Assembly (NCBI RefSeq): GCF_900113375.1
Contig: NZ_FOPC01000001.1
Location: 558,001 to 622,000, forward strand
From: Algoriphagus hitonicola
GTDB lineage: Bacteria; Bacteroidota; Bacteroidia; Cytophagales; Cyclobacteriaceae
Direction: 5' to 3'
Length of the DNA: 64,000 nt
How positions within the stretch are numbered: position 1 is the stretch's first letter; every line of letters starts with the position of its first letter. This document shows, one piece after another, positions 8,756-17,700 of this stretch. The position numbers and the translations under genes are program-made. The notes beneath the pieces are model-generated. The model did not search any database, was not told where the DNA came from, and saw nothing but the letters and a program-made list of their open reading frames with translations.

Positions 8756-9784
8756 ATGTCAGAAAAAAGAACAGAAATAAGCGAAATCGGTGAGTTTGGG
8801 CTCATTGATCATTTGAATAAAAAAGTTTCACTCAAAAACCCCTCATCCATCAAAGGGATCGGGGATGATGCGGCGGTGATTGAGGCCGGAGATCATGTTA
8901 AGGTGGTTACGACCGATTTGTTGCTAGAAGGCGTTCATTTTGACTTAGCTTATGCACCACTTCCACATGTGGGATTCAAGGCCGTAGCCGTGAATGTCTC
9001 GGATGTTGCTGCCATGAATGCTATTCCCAAACAAATCACGGTTTCCATCGCCTTGTCTAATCGCTTTTCTGTAGAAGCTGTAGATGCTTTGTACGCCGGA
9101 ATTCATGCTGCTTGTGAGCATTATGGGGTGGATTTGGTCGGAGGGGATACGACGGCATCTAGAGGCGGCTTGGTGATTTCGATTACCGCCATCGGCGAAG
9201 CCAAAAAAGACCAAATCGTCTATCGTAGCGGAGCTAAAGCAAATGATATTCTTTGTGCGACCGGAGATTTAGGTGGGGCTTTGGTCGGCTTGCAGATTTT
9301 GGAGCGGGAAAAACAAGTTTTCCTCGCCAATCCCGATATGAAGCCGGATTTGGAAAAATATGGAATCGTCACCGCACGGCAACTCAAGCCGGATGCACGG
9401 ATGGATATTATTCATGAACTGCGCGAATTGGGAGTCAAGCCAACATCCATGATGGATATCTCGGACGGCCTGGCATCGGAGATTTTCCATATCTGCAAAG
9501 CCTCCAATGTTGGCGCTACGATTTACGAGGATAAATTACCTATCGATAAGCAGACCTTTGATACCGCCGTGGAACTGAATTTGGACCCGATCACCTGCGT
9601 GTTGAACGGGGGAGAGGATTACGAACTGCTGTTTACGATTGATCAAGAGGATTTCAAAAAACTGGAAAAGCATCCTGATATTCACTTTATCGGGCATATC
9701 ACCAAAGCTGAGGAAGGTAAGTTTTTGGTGACCAAAAGTGGTACAGCCGTTCAGCTCAAAGCCCAAGGTTGGAAGCATTTTTAA
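8756..9784 (+). CDS. thiL: Thiamine-monophosphate kinase
   Basis: A 342-residue ThiL of the PurM/SelD/HypE superfamily, which phosphorylates thiamine monophosphate to the diphosphate cofactor using ATP. Typical blocks are GIGDDAAVIE, the metal-binding TTDLLLEGVHF, the VNVSDVAAMNA helix, LVGGDTTAS and MDISDGLASE, with GGEDYELLF near the C-terminus. Length is normal. No TPP riboswitch signature is seen upstream, and no other thiamine genes are adjacent. The downstream side is occupied by an IS66 remnant. Confidence 0.95.
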   Translation: MSEKRTEISEIGEFGLIDHLNKKVSLKNPSSIKGIGDDAAVIEAGDHVKVVTTDLLLEGVHFDLAYAPLPHVGFKAVAVNVSDVAAMNAIPKQITVSIALSNRFSVEAVDALYAGIHAACEHYGVDLVGGDTTASRGGLVISITAIGEAKKDQIVYRSGAKANDILCATGDLGGALVGLQILEREKQVFLANPDMKPDLEKYGIVTARQLKPDARMDIIHELRELGVKPTSMMDISDGLASEIFHICKASNVGATIYEDKLPIDKQTFDTAVELNLDPITCVLNGGEDYELLFTIDQEDFKKLEKHPDIHFIGHITKAEEGKFLVTKSGTAVQLKAQGWKHF

Positions 9785-9825
9785 CGGATTGAAAAGCCGG
9801 ATTTTAGTCTTAATTCCCCGATGGA

Positions 9826-9942
9826 TTGGTCTGCTTGATGATCCCTGTACCCTCCGTTGGGCTGCAGGTGGTATTCCCCAACGGAGTGACGGTCCGTGGC
9901 ATCCAGGACCTTTCCCAGATCCGCCAGCTGATCAACTGGTAA
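9826..9942 (+). pseudogene. IS66 TnpA (orf1) 3' remnant
   Basis: In the frame ending at a TAA at 9940-9942 the translation reads LQVVFPNGVTVRGIQDLSQ and then IRQLINW. This matches the C-terminal signature of IS66 orf1 proteins (VxFPNGVxLR followed by a short helix). Everything upstream of roughly 9826 is missing or unrecognisable, and thiL ends only 40 bp earlier. Confidence 0.75.
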
Positions 9943-9943
9943 T

Positions 9944-10150
9944 AGGTTTACGCTGGGAGCTTCACACCGGTTTCTTCTCTATGGCGGGGCAGTGGACATG
10001 AGGAAAGGTTTTGACGGGTCGAGCGGTCTGGTCCGCAATACCTTGGAGCGGGATCCGCTGTCCGGAGAAGTGTATATCTTCCTGAACCGCAGCCATACCC
10101 TGGTCAAGCTGCTCCACTGGGAAGCAGGGGGATTGGTGCTCTATTGGTGA
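9944..10150 (+). pseudogene. IS66 TnpB (orf2) 5' remnant, start codon lost
   Basis: The frame reads FTLGASHRFLLYGGAVDMRK, then GFDGSSGLVRNTLERDP, then LSGEVYIFLNRSHTLVKLLH and WEAGGLVLYW before a TGA. This is the conserved first two thirds of IS66 TnpB; the usual protein is about 115 residues. The codon at the expected start is AGG (9944-9946), one base from ATG, two bases after the tnpA stop. Truncated at the 3' end and probably untranslated. Confidence 0.85.
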
Positions 10151-10848
10151 ATTAGTGCCTTTTCAAGATACTGATACCCTTTTGAAATCAAGATAGCTAT
10201 CCCAAAACTCAGAAGTGTACCAATTAATATATACTCAGTAAGGTTTCTATCTTCAGTATTTGATAGGTCTCCAAACCTAAAAACAGACTTCGCAGCCAAT
10301 AAAAATCCAATCCCTTCCCAGTAATCAATTAGGATAAAACCGAAAATGAACAATCTCTCCAACATTCCTATGTAAGCTCCTGCATTTTTTAATTCTTCAT
10401 TCCCTTTTTTTTCAGGTTTCCATTTTGATACTAGTACTTTTAGAAAAATCGACGAAACAAATGTTTTTAAAAGCAGGAAAACAATTAGAAGTAAAGCCTC
10501 TGGAGTATATGCTTCTTTAAACTCTACAGAAAATGGGGCATAAAAATAAACAGTCACACCTATTATCAATAAGTGCAAAGCCTGGTCTATTAAGAACAAC
10601 CACCTTTCATTTACTTTTTCATTTGCATATAACTTGCCTAAATCTATTAAATAATGGGTCACAACTATGAATAGTATCCCTATCCAATACTGCAAATCAA
10701 ACTGTAGAGTAAATAGAAGAGCAATGGCATGAATTGCAGTATGCCAATATAATTTACGAGACTTATGCTTCTTTTTCTTCTTGTCTTCTATCCAATCATC
10801 AGGCTGAATTACAAAATCTCCTAGAATATGCGCTAAGACTAATTGCAA
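10141..10848 (-). CDS. DUF3307 membrane protein, partner of SatD
   Basis: A 235-residue, mostly hydrophobic protein of the DUF3307 family with five to seven membrane segments. Polar residues are regularly placed in or beside the membrane helices: His7xxxAsp11 (AHILGDF), His36xxxHis40 (WHTAIHA), His65xxxAsp69 (THYLIDL) and Asp88xxxHis92 (DQALH). That pattern suggests a metal-binding or hydrolase-like membrane site, but no activity is known to me. The most likely start is a TTG at 10848, 11 bp after the satD stop; an in-frame ATA lies upstream, but there is no ATG. It is the second gene of a two-gene unit with satD. Its 3' end overlaps the IS66 remnant on the other strand. Confidence 0.75.
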   Translation of the reverse strand: MQLVLAHILGDFVIQPDDWIEDKKKKKHKSRKLYWHTAIHAIALLFTLQFDLQYWIGILFIVVTHYLIDLGKLYANEKVNERWLFLIDQALHLLIIGVTVYFYAPFSVEFKEAYTPEALLLIVFLLLKTFVSSIFLKVLVSKWKPEKKGNEELKNAGAYIGMLERLFIFGFILIDYWEGIGFLLAAKSVFRFGDLSNTEDRNLTEYILIGTLLSFGIAILISKGYQYLEKALIHQ

Positions 10849-10859
10849 GATAAGTTGTA

Positions 10860-11462
10860 TTATAACTTGGAAACTTCCTCCTGATAGTATTCTAAAAGTC
10901 TCTGGATTTCATCATATCCCCCTCTTTTCAAACCTTCGCTGATTGTCCCTTGACTTTTTTTATTAAGTAATTGAGCCAATTCTTTTTGATTTTTATTTGG
11001 GTGAAGCAAGGCTGCTTTTATGATTTCTGAGGATACTGGAGTCCATGTATTCGCTGTTAATATGGCCAATGATATCATTAGATTTATTTTTCTGTCAAAA
11101 TCAATGCTTTTACTTCTTATTGCCAGTGTTTCTTTTTTGAGAGTCTCAAAACATTCTCCTGATCGTATAAAGGCGGAACCATTCGATTCCGTAATTTTTG
11201 AACCTTCATAATCAATATTACCTATTCCTATTGCCATTCTGACATCTAAATCCTTAAAGTGTTTGATAGTGGATTTTATTAAAAATGCTACAAACAGAGC
11301 TTTTGATGTTTGAATTCTCAGTTGAAAACTATCCCCTCGGTATATCTCCCAGTCTTTAGGTTCATCTCCTTCACGCTCTAAGACTTCTTTGAGTTGTTTC
11401 ATCCATTTCGCTGGATTTTCTAAGCGGGAGTTCACGATATCTCCAGTTATAACAGCTACCAT
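10860..11462 (-). CDS. satD: SatD family protein: cyclase-like N-terminal domain plus helix-turn-helix
   Basis: A 200-residue SatD-family protein. The N-terminal part has ITGDIVNS (Asp8), YRGDSFQL (Asp44), VRMAIGIGNI (74-83) and GSAFIRSGECFETL (95-108). Order and spacing resemble the two metal-binding Asp motifs and following 'GIHTG...GDAVNLAARL' part of class III nucleotidyl cyclases; this similarity is my inference. Residues 157-181 (NQKELAQLLNKKSQGTISEG) look like a helix-turn-helix, so DNA binding or autoregulation is possible. It is followed after 11 bp by a DUF3307 gene on the same strand and preceded by two direct repeats at 11510-11558. SatD was first named in a streptococcal acid-tolerance operon; its biochemical function is not established to my knowledge. 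Confidence 0.78.
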   Translation of the reverse strand: MVAVITGDIVNSRLENPAKWMKQLKEVLEREGDEPKDWEIYRGDSFQLRIQTSKALFVAFLIKSTIKHFKDLDVRMAIGIGNIDYEGSKITESNGSAFIRSGECFETLKKETLAIRSKSIDFDRKINLMISLAILTANTWTPVSSEIIKAALLHPNKNQKELAQLLNKKSQGTISEGLKRGGYDEIQRLLEYYQEEVSKL

Positions 11463-11509
11463 ATCTTTTTTTTTAAAAATATCTTATTTAAAGCAGATAA
11501 ACAATATTA

Positions 11510-11558
11510 TCTGATTTGGAGCCGATATTTTAAAAAATCTGATCCGGAGCCGATATTT
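11510..11558. repeat. Two tandem 20-bp repeats upstream of satD (possible operators)
   Basis: The motif CTGATYYGGAGCCGATATTT occurs at 11511-11530 and 11539-11558. The two copies are exactly 28 bp apart and differ only at the two Y positions. They lie 49-96 bp before the satD start codon, where a regulator or the SatD helix-turn-helix could bind. The spacing is close to but not exactly an integral number of helical turns. Confidence 0.6.
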
Positions 11559-11829
11559 GAAGAATTACGAAATCTGTCTTTTTCTAGTACTAGCTCTTCA
11601 AACTAGAAGTATTTTACAAAAATTACACTTTCCTAATTTTATTGTTCGTCAAATCATTTAAAGCAGCCATTAAAACTTGCCAACAAATCTCCGCCGTATG
11701 CGAATTAGGATTGAATTGTGAAGTCCATTGCTCGGATGGATACATTCCAAGTAAAAAATTGGACGAAAAATAGCATTCCTAGCGATTCTAGATACTCCGA
11801 GGAATGGACTAGTTAAAGGCTGATTTTAT
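11559..11829. other. Spacer between satD upstream region and the rlmD unit
   Basis: About 270 bp without a recognisable conserved gene. It contains a short open frame on the minus strand (11623-11745). A shift of base composition suggests decayed coding sequence rather than a pure regulatory spacer. Confidence 0.4.
11623..11745 (-). CDS. Possible small ORF or gene remnant (40 aa)
   Basis: An ATG-started frame of 40 codons reads MYPSEQWTSQFNPNSHTAEI, then CWQVLMAALNDL and a short basic tail. The frame stays open some 24 bases further upstream (YFSSNFLLG), so it could be the end of a longer decayed gene. The amino-acid mix looks like real protein, but I recognise no family. It lies just beyond the satD upstream repeats. 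Confidence 0.25.
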   Translation of the reverse strand: MYPSEQWTSQFNPNSHTAEICWQVLMAALNDLTNNKIRKV

Positions 11830-12207
11830 TTATTCCTCAGGATAGGGCACATAGACAAAGCTGGTAAAGGCTCCATCAATTACAAATAGACAACAAAACT
11901 CATCGGGGTCTTTGTAGGCTTTCTGAAACTCAGGCAGAGACTCTTCCGCAATTAATTTTCGCTGTACAAACTCGTCCACGTAGGTAATGAAGTAGTTCCA
12001 GTCGAGGTTTTTCTCTGCTTTTCCCAAGAAAATTTTACCAATAGGTTGCATTTCCTTGGAGATCGGAAAAATCGGAAAATCCGAGAAACCCCGAGAGCGC
12101 ACCTGATAAGAGGCTTCTTTTAACACGTCGGATACTTTCACAAAGTCACTCGTGATCGTTCCTAGGTATTTTCCGCTGAGTTCGGGATCGTTGAAATCTG
12201 AAATCAT
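11830..12207 (-). CDS. Conserved hypothetical protein downstream of rlmD
   Basis: A 125-residue soluble protein, acidic, with no signal peptide or membrane segment. It starts MISDFNDPELSGKYLGT and ends with a hydrophobic beta-like stretch (CCLFVIDGAFTSFVYVPYPE). I do not recognise a named domain. Its ATG overlaps the rlmD stop codon as ATGA, so it is probably translated with rlmD. The tight coupling suggests a real gene, but no function can be assigned from sequence. Confidence 0.65.
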   Translation of the reverse strand: MISDFNDPELSGKYLGTITSDFVKVSDVLKEASYQVRSRGFSDFPIFPISKEMQPIGKIFLGKAEKNLDWNYFITYVDEFVQRKLIAEESLPEFQKAYKDPDEFCCLFVIDGAFTSFVYVPYPEE

Positions 12208-13610
12208 GATTTGAGTGTTAGTCGTACAACATTTTCTACGTGATAGGTCTGGGGAAACATGTCCACGGGTTGAATTCGTTCCACTTGGTACTTTTCTCCC
12301 AAAAGCGCGATGTCTCTGGCCTGCGTGGCAGGATTGCAGGATACATAAACGATCGTCGGTGCGGCCAGTCGAAGCAGCATATTCACCACGTCTTCGTGCA
12401 TCCCGGCTCTGGGCGGATCGGTGATAATGACGTCTGGGGCTGCATGTTTTTCGATAAAGGCCTCGTTTAATACGTCCTTCATGTCTCCAGCATAAAAAAG
12501 GGTGTTTTCGATTCCGTTGATTTGGGAATTGAGTTTAGCGTCCTCAATCGCCGCTTCGACGTATTCTACTCCGATCACCTGCTTGGCTTTTTTTGCCACA
12601 AAGTTGGCAATCGTGCCCGTGCCGGTGTAGAGGTCATAGACCACTTCATCGCCCTTCAACTGTGCAAAATCACGTGCCACTTTGTACAATTCGTAGGCTT
12701 GCTCCGAGTTGGTTTGGTAAAAGGATTTTGGACCGATACGGAATTTTAGGCCTTCCATCTCTTCTTCGATGTAATCTTGTCCAGCGAACGTCACCAATTC
12801 CAAATCATGGAAGGTCTCGTTTCCTTTGGTATTGATCACATAAAGTAGGGAGGTGATTTCGGGGAATTTTTTATTTAAAAACTCCATCACCAATTCGATT
12901 CCCTCCGGATCATTTTCTCCAAATTGGACGATCACCATGACTTGGTCTGTGGAGGTAGTTCGGATGATCAGATTTCTCAATAATCCCACCTGCCCCCGAA
13001 TGTCATAGAAGGTCAACGATTTGGCCAAGGCAAAACCTCTGAGTTCATTTCTGACTTCGTTGGAAATCCCGCCTTGCAGATAGCAATGCTCGATGTCGAT
13101 GATTTTATCAAACATCTTTGGGATATGAAAGCCCAACGCATTCCGGTCAAAGTCTTCTCCGGATCGAATTTGATCCAGGGTCAACCATTTTTTATTGGAA
13201 AAAGTAAAGTCAAGTTTATTGCGGTAATATTGGGTCTTTTCAGAGCCTAAAATGGGAAGAACTTCAGGAATTGGAACTTTGGCGATTCGCTCAAATTGAT
13301 CCACGACTTGTTGCCGTTTGTAGTTTTTTTGCAATTCATAATTGATGTGCTGCCATTTGCAACCCCCGCAAGTCCCAAAATGAGAACAAAAAGGCTCGAT
13401 GCGGTCTTTGGAGTATTCGTGAAAGTGAATGGCCTCTCCTTCCATAAAAGAGCTTTTTCCCCGGGTAATCCGTACATCCACCACATCACCAGGGGCCACT
13501 TGATTAACAAAAACCACCTTGCCCTCATGATGCCCGACACATTTGCCTTCTGAAGCGATGCGCTCGATTTCGAGGTTGGTGATGACCTTATTTTTCATTT
13601 TTCTCGACAT
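12204..13610 (-). CDS. rlmD: 23S rRNA (uracil-5-)-methyltransferase RlmD
   Basis: A 468-residue SAM-dependent RNA m5U methyltransferase. The N-terminal TRAM domain (residues ~8-65) is followed by the iron-sulfur cysteines Cys75, Cys81 and Cys84 (CSHFGTCGGCKWQ) with the fourth probably Cys176 (EHCYLQ). The catalytic domain shows the SAM motif YDLYTGTGTIANFVA, IITDPPRAGMHEDV and the nucleophile region VYVSCNP. RlmD methylates U1939 of E. coli 23S rRNA; RlmCD-type dual specificity cannot be excluded. Start ATG is at 13610, with an alternative Met at 13598. It is the first gene of a two-gene overlapping unit. Confidence 0.93.
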   Translation of the reverse strand: MSRKMKNKVITNLEIERIASEGKCVGHHEGKVVFVNQVAPGDVVDVRITRGKSSFMEGEAIHFHEYSKDRIEPFCSHFGTCGGCKWQHINYELQKNYKRQQVVDQFERIAKVPIPEVLPILGSEKTQYYRNKLDFTFSNKKWLTLDQIRSGEDFDRNALGFHIPKMFDKIIDIEHCYLQGGISNEVRNELRGFALAKSLTFYDIRGQVGLLRNLIIRTTSTDQVMVIVQFGENDPEGIELVMEFLNKKFPEITSLLYVINTKGNETFHDLELVTFAGQDYIEEEMEGLKFRIGPKSFYQTNSEQAYELYKVARDFAQLKGDEVVYDLYTGTGTIANFVAKKAKQVIGVEYVEAAIEDAKLNSQINGIENTLFYAGDMKDVLNEAFIEKHAAPDVIITDPPRAGMHEDVVNMLLRLAAPTIVYVSCNPATQARDIALLGEKYQVERIQPVDMFPQTYHVENVVRLTLKS

Positions 13611-13896
13611 GGGCGCAAAATTAGGGAAAAAGGAGGAGAAGACCTTTGGACTTTTTAAAAGCTCTCAGGCTATTAATCAAATCGCTTCTCCTAAACTCTC
13701 GACTCATCAAACCGATCCTATTTTACAATCGAAACCACATAGTAAGTTTTTTGGATAAGAGGTAGAATGGGACCAGCGGCGCATTTTTGTTTGTGAATCG
13801 AGGATTGGTTAATAAAGCCTGAGTTTCGGAGGGACGAAATGATTTTACCTTCCTCTTTTCTCACTAATTCCTATCTTTACTTTTTAATTTTCAACC
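13611..13896. other. Intergenic region between divergent rlmD and SDR genes
   Basis: 286 bp between divergent genes. A small inverted repeat TTTCG-GAGGGA-CGAAA lies at 13824-13839. A near-consensus Bacteroidota -7 box (TATCTTTA, 13872-13879) lies 18 bp before the SDR start, which is rather close. No gene is supported. Confidence 0.4.
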
Positions 13897-14709
13897 ATGA
13901 AATTCAAAGACAAAGTCGTCCTCATCACCGGAGCTACTTCAGGAATCGGAGAGGCCTGTGCCGAGGTATTTGGTCGGGAGGGTGCCAAAATCGCGATCAC
14001 AGGCAGAAATCCGCAGAAATTGGAACAAACGACAAGCAAACTTAGATCAAAAAACATAGAAATACTACCCATTTTAGCAGATGCAGGTTCGGAAAGAGAC
14101 ACTCAAAAAATGGCCGAAGAAACGCTATCCCACTATGGTCGAATAGATATTTTAATCAACAATGCAGGGATCTCCATGCGGGCGCTTTTTCAGGATTTGG
14201 ATTTGGAGGTTTTTCACAAGGTCATGGATACCAATTTTTGGGGAACAGTCTATGCCACAAAGTTTTGCCTTCCTGCCATTTTAGAATCCAAGGGTTCGAT
14301 CATCGGTATTTCTTCCATCAATGGCTACCGAGGTACTCCGGCACGGACGGCTTACACCGCGAGTAAATATGCGATGAATGGATTTTTTGAAGCCTTGCGT
14401 ACCGAGGTAATGAAAAAAGGCGTCCATGTTTTAGTCGTAGCCCCGGGTTTTACTGCTTCCAATATCCGAAATACAGCCCTTACCGCAGACGGTTCTTCTC
14501 AAGGAGAGTCTCCTCGGGATGAACAGAAAATGATGACTTCTGAAGAAGTGGCCCAGCATATTTTGAAAGCAACGATCCGACGAAAGCGGGATATCGTGCT
14601 CACCGGGCAAGGGAAATTGGCTGTGTTTCTCAATAAATGGATGCCCGGAATTCTCGACGGAATTGTCTATAATCAGATGGCCAAAGAAAAAGACTCGCCT
14701 TTTAACTAA
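13897..14709 (+). CDS. Short-chain dehydrogenase/reductase
   Basis: A 270-residue classical SDR. The nucleotide-binding TGATSGIG motif is near residue 10, NNAG near 87, and the catalytic Ser-Tyr-Lys set lies in GISSINGYRG...YTASKYA. The N-terminal ITGRN after beta-strand 2 suggests NADP preference, inferred from the Arg. The substrate is unknown. The C-terminal extension with a hydrophobic, basic stretch resembles SDRs that act on lipids, but that is weak evidence. Its stop is followed immediately by the ATG of the helicase gene (TAAATG), so both are likely on one transcript. Confidence 0.88.
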   Translation: MKFKDKVVLITGATSGIGEACAEVFGREGAKIAITGRNPQKLEQTTSKLRSKNIEILPILADAGSERDTQKMAEETLSHYGRIDILINNAGISMRALFQDLDLEVFHKVMDTNFWGTVYATKFCLPAILESKGSIIGISSINGYRGTPARTAYTASKYAMNGFFEALRTEVMKKGVHVLVVAPGFTASNIRNTALTADGSSQGESPRDEQKMMTSEEVAQHILKATIRRKRDIVLTGQGKLAVFLNKWMPGILDGIVYNQMAKEKDSPFN

Positions 14710-17700
14710 ATGCCCGAATCCATCTTCCAAACCTACCTTCATCGGCTCACCGATCTGTCCACTAAAAACAGGTCTTTGTATTTGCCGAAATTAGACGGAT
14801 TTGGGATGCTGGATCTTCGTGATTTTGATTTTTTGATCGGTGAGCCGGCATTTGAGATTCTTCGAAAATCGATTGAAGGCAAAAAGAAAATCAGGCTTGC
14901 TCCGGATCTCGACCCTCGATCTGGTGATGCCAATCAGGTTTCCAAGGCGCTTTCCCGAATGGCTTTTCGGGATCAGTTGACCCAGGAGGAAACGGGCGAA
15001 CAAAGCTTGTATCTGGCTTGGCTTTTTGTCGAGGGAAAGCTCATCAACGGGCAAGTGGTCCGTGGGCCCTTACTTTTAAAATCAGTTCAGCTAATCAAGG
15101 AAAATAGCTTTTGGAATTTGATCTCGGAGGAAAACTGGCAGTGGAATCCGGCCTTTCTGTTGGCTTGGAGGCATGCTACGGGAGATCAATTGCCTGAATC
15201 TTTTTCCGATGAACTCCTGGAAAATTTGCCCAAAGATTCACTTGAGTTTCGGACGGCGCTTTCCCGATTGATTTCCGAGCATTTTGCCATTCAGGTTCAA
15301 TCTAATATACTTGAAAATCAGGTTCTTCCTTTTCCCAATTCCCAAATTTCTCTCGATCAGGAGCGATTCTCTGAAGGGAAAGTTAGTTTAAGACCTTATG
15401 CCGTTTTGGGTCAATTTGCCCAAAAAGGAAGTTTTCTATTTTCAGATTATGAGGAGTTGATGGAGGGCCACGCCGAACCCTCTTTGGAGGAACTGTTTCG
15501 GAAGCTGTTTATTTCAGAGAAAAATGAAACGCAGATCCGGGAAGAAAATCTATTTCCGGTTTTTCCGCTTGATGCCTCTCAGGAAAGTGCTTTGATCAAA
15601 GTTCGTCAGGGCAAAAGTCTGGTCATCCAAGGTCCTCCCGGTACCGGTAAGTCCCAATTGATTGCCAATTTAGTCTCTGATTATATTGCTCGTGGCAAAA
15701 AAGTACTCGTCGTTTCCCAAAAGCGTGCTGCGCTCGATGTGGTTTTTGAACGATTGGAAATAGCGGGATTCGGTTCATTTTTGGGACTTGTTCATGATTT
15801 TCGGGCCGATCAAAAGTTGCTTTTTGAGAAAATCAAAACCCAGATTGAATCTATAGAAGAATACCAAGGCCAAAATCGGGGCATTGATGCTATTCAGCTG
15901 GAACGGGAACTAAGCCAACTTTCCAAGACGATATCCAGACTGTCGGGAAAATTTGAAGATGTCCGATCAGCCCTTTTCGATGAAAAATTGGCTGGAATTC
16001 CTATCAAGGCGCTTTATCTCCAAGCGGAGTTGAATGGACCGGCTTTTTCCCATCCCAAATTGCTTCAACTAAAATTAGAGCAAGCAAAACAATTTGAACA
16101 GGATTTCCGGATTTTCACAAAATATCAGAATCGATTCACGGGGAGCTTTTGGGAAAATCGAATTTCTTTTACCGCAGTTCAGCCTTCGGATTTTGCCCTG
16201 ATTTCAAAGGTGCTTTTTAATTTGGAAAATCATCGAATTCAGCTTCCTGAAGTTCTCTCGGGAGAAAAAGGAAAACCTGTTTTGCATGCAATCTGGTCCG
16301 GTCGGGAGTTTTTGGAGAAAATTGAAAAGCTTCAATTTTCCTTAATCCAGCTTTCCAATCCTGAAACAGATTTTAGATTCATTTTTGACCCAAATGAGCA
16401 AAAATCCATTTCAAAAACCCACAAGTTCCTGATCGAGGCTATGGATATTTCCAAAAGCTGGAGGTTTGAATTGGGCGAAGATTTGGAGAAACTGAATAAG
16501 GAGCTGGAAATGATACTCCCCCTTTCTCAACGTTTCTTTGGAAAGCTTCAGGCCAGATATTCCAAGTCAAAATTTCGGCTGGTTTTTCAAACTTTAGCCC
16601 AAAATCAGCTAGTGCTTGATTTTAATAATCTCCGTGATCTTCAAAAAGAGTGTCAGTCAAAACTCCAAATTCAGGCAATGGAAAAGGATTTGCCCACATC
16701 TACTTTTTGTAAATCCAAGGGACAATTTTCGACTGATCTAAATCAAGTTGAAAAACTATTGACTTGGAAAAAAAATTGGGATGAGTTTCCCGAAATTCAA
16801 GATTTGATTGACTGGGAAAAGCTGTCTTTTTCTGAATTTAATTCGTACTTGGCTGATATTCGAAAGTACTCTGAAGAGTTGGCTGCTAACTTGTTTTCTT
16901 ATCGACTTTGGTTAACTGAAGCTCAATTTTTGGATTTGTTGGAAAAGGGGTTGCAATCCGTTTTCCCGGATAATCCACTGAATTGGTCTTCGGTTTTTAC
17001 TGAATTGAAGGGGTTTGATCAGTTTTTGGACGGCTGGAATTTCAGGGAATTGGGTGAAAAACTGGGTGAGGATTTCCCCCAATCTGCTTTGAATGAAGCC
17101 GTTTCTACTTTCTGGAATGGTTGGCGACTGGCTTGGATCGGAGAGATCGAGCGGCAGCATCCTGCTTTGAGTGAAATGGGTTCCTTGCGTCTAAGTCATG
17201 AGATGGACGAACTCAAGAACGCCATTTTAGAAAAGCGAAAAAATGCCCGGCATTTGGCTTTGCTACGACTTAGTGAACGTGCGGCTGAGCATCTGGAATA
17301 CAACCGACTAGGTAATCAGGTAACGTATCGAGATCTGCTGCATCAGGTGAGTAAAAAGCGCCAAAAATGGTCCATCCGTAAATTGATTACCGAATTGGAA
17401 GAAGAAGTTTTCCGTGTGCTACCCTGTTGGCTGGGCAGTCCTGAGACTGTTTCGGCTGTATTTTCAACTTCCCAGATGTTTGATTTGGTTATTTTCGACG
17501 AAGCTTCCCAATGTCCTGTGGAGCGGGGTTTGCCGGCAATGCTAAGAGGAAAGCAGGTGGTCGTGGCCGGAGATTCGAAGCAACTTCGTCCATCGGATTT
17601 TTATCAGGTCAAGTGGGAAAGCGACGAAGAGGGCATGGAATACGAAGCCGAATCCCTACTCGAATTGGCCGCCCATTTTTTTGAAAATCTACAGCTCAGA

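Larger units (their letters stand above)
9826..10150 (+). mobile_element. Degenerate IS66-family remnant
   Basis: About 325 bp carry the 3' end of an IS66 orf1 (tnpA) and the 5' half of orf2 (tnpB) in the order and spacing usual for IS66. The stretch looks richer in G and C than its surroundings. No orf3 transposase, terminal inverted repeats or target duplication are visible. Its downstream edge coincides with the 3' end of the minus-strand DUF3307 gene, so a deletion or later insertion probably joined the two. Confidence 0.82.

Noticed and set aside
9738..10001. Open frame of 87 codons after thiL
   Set aside because: It crosses from thiL into the IS66 remnant in the wrong frame; the IS66 proteins are read in two other frames.
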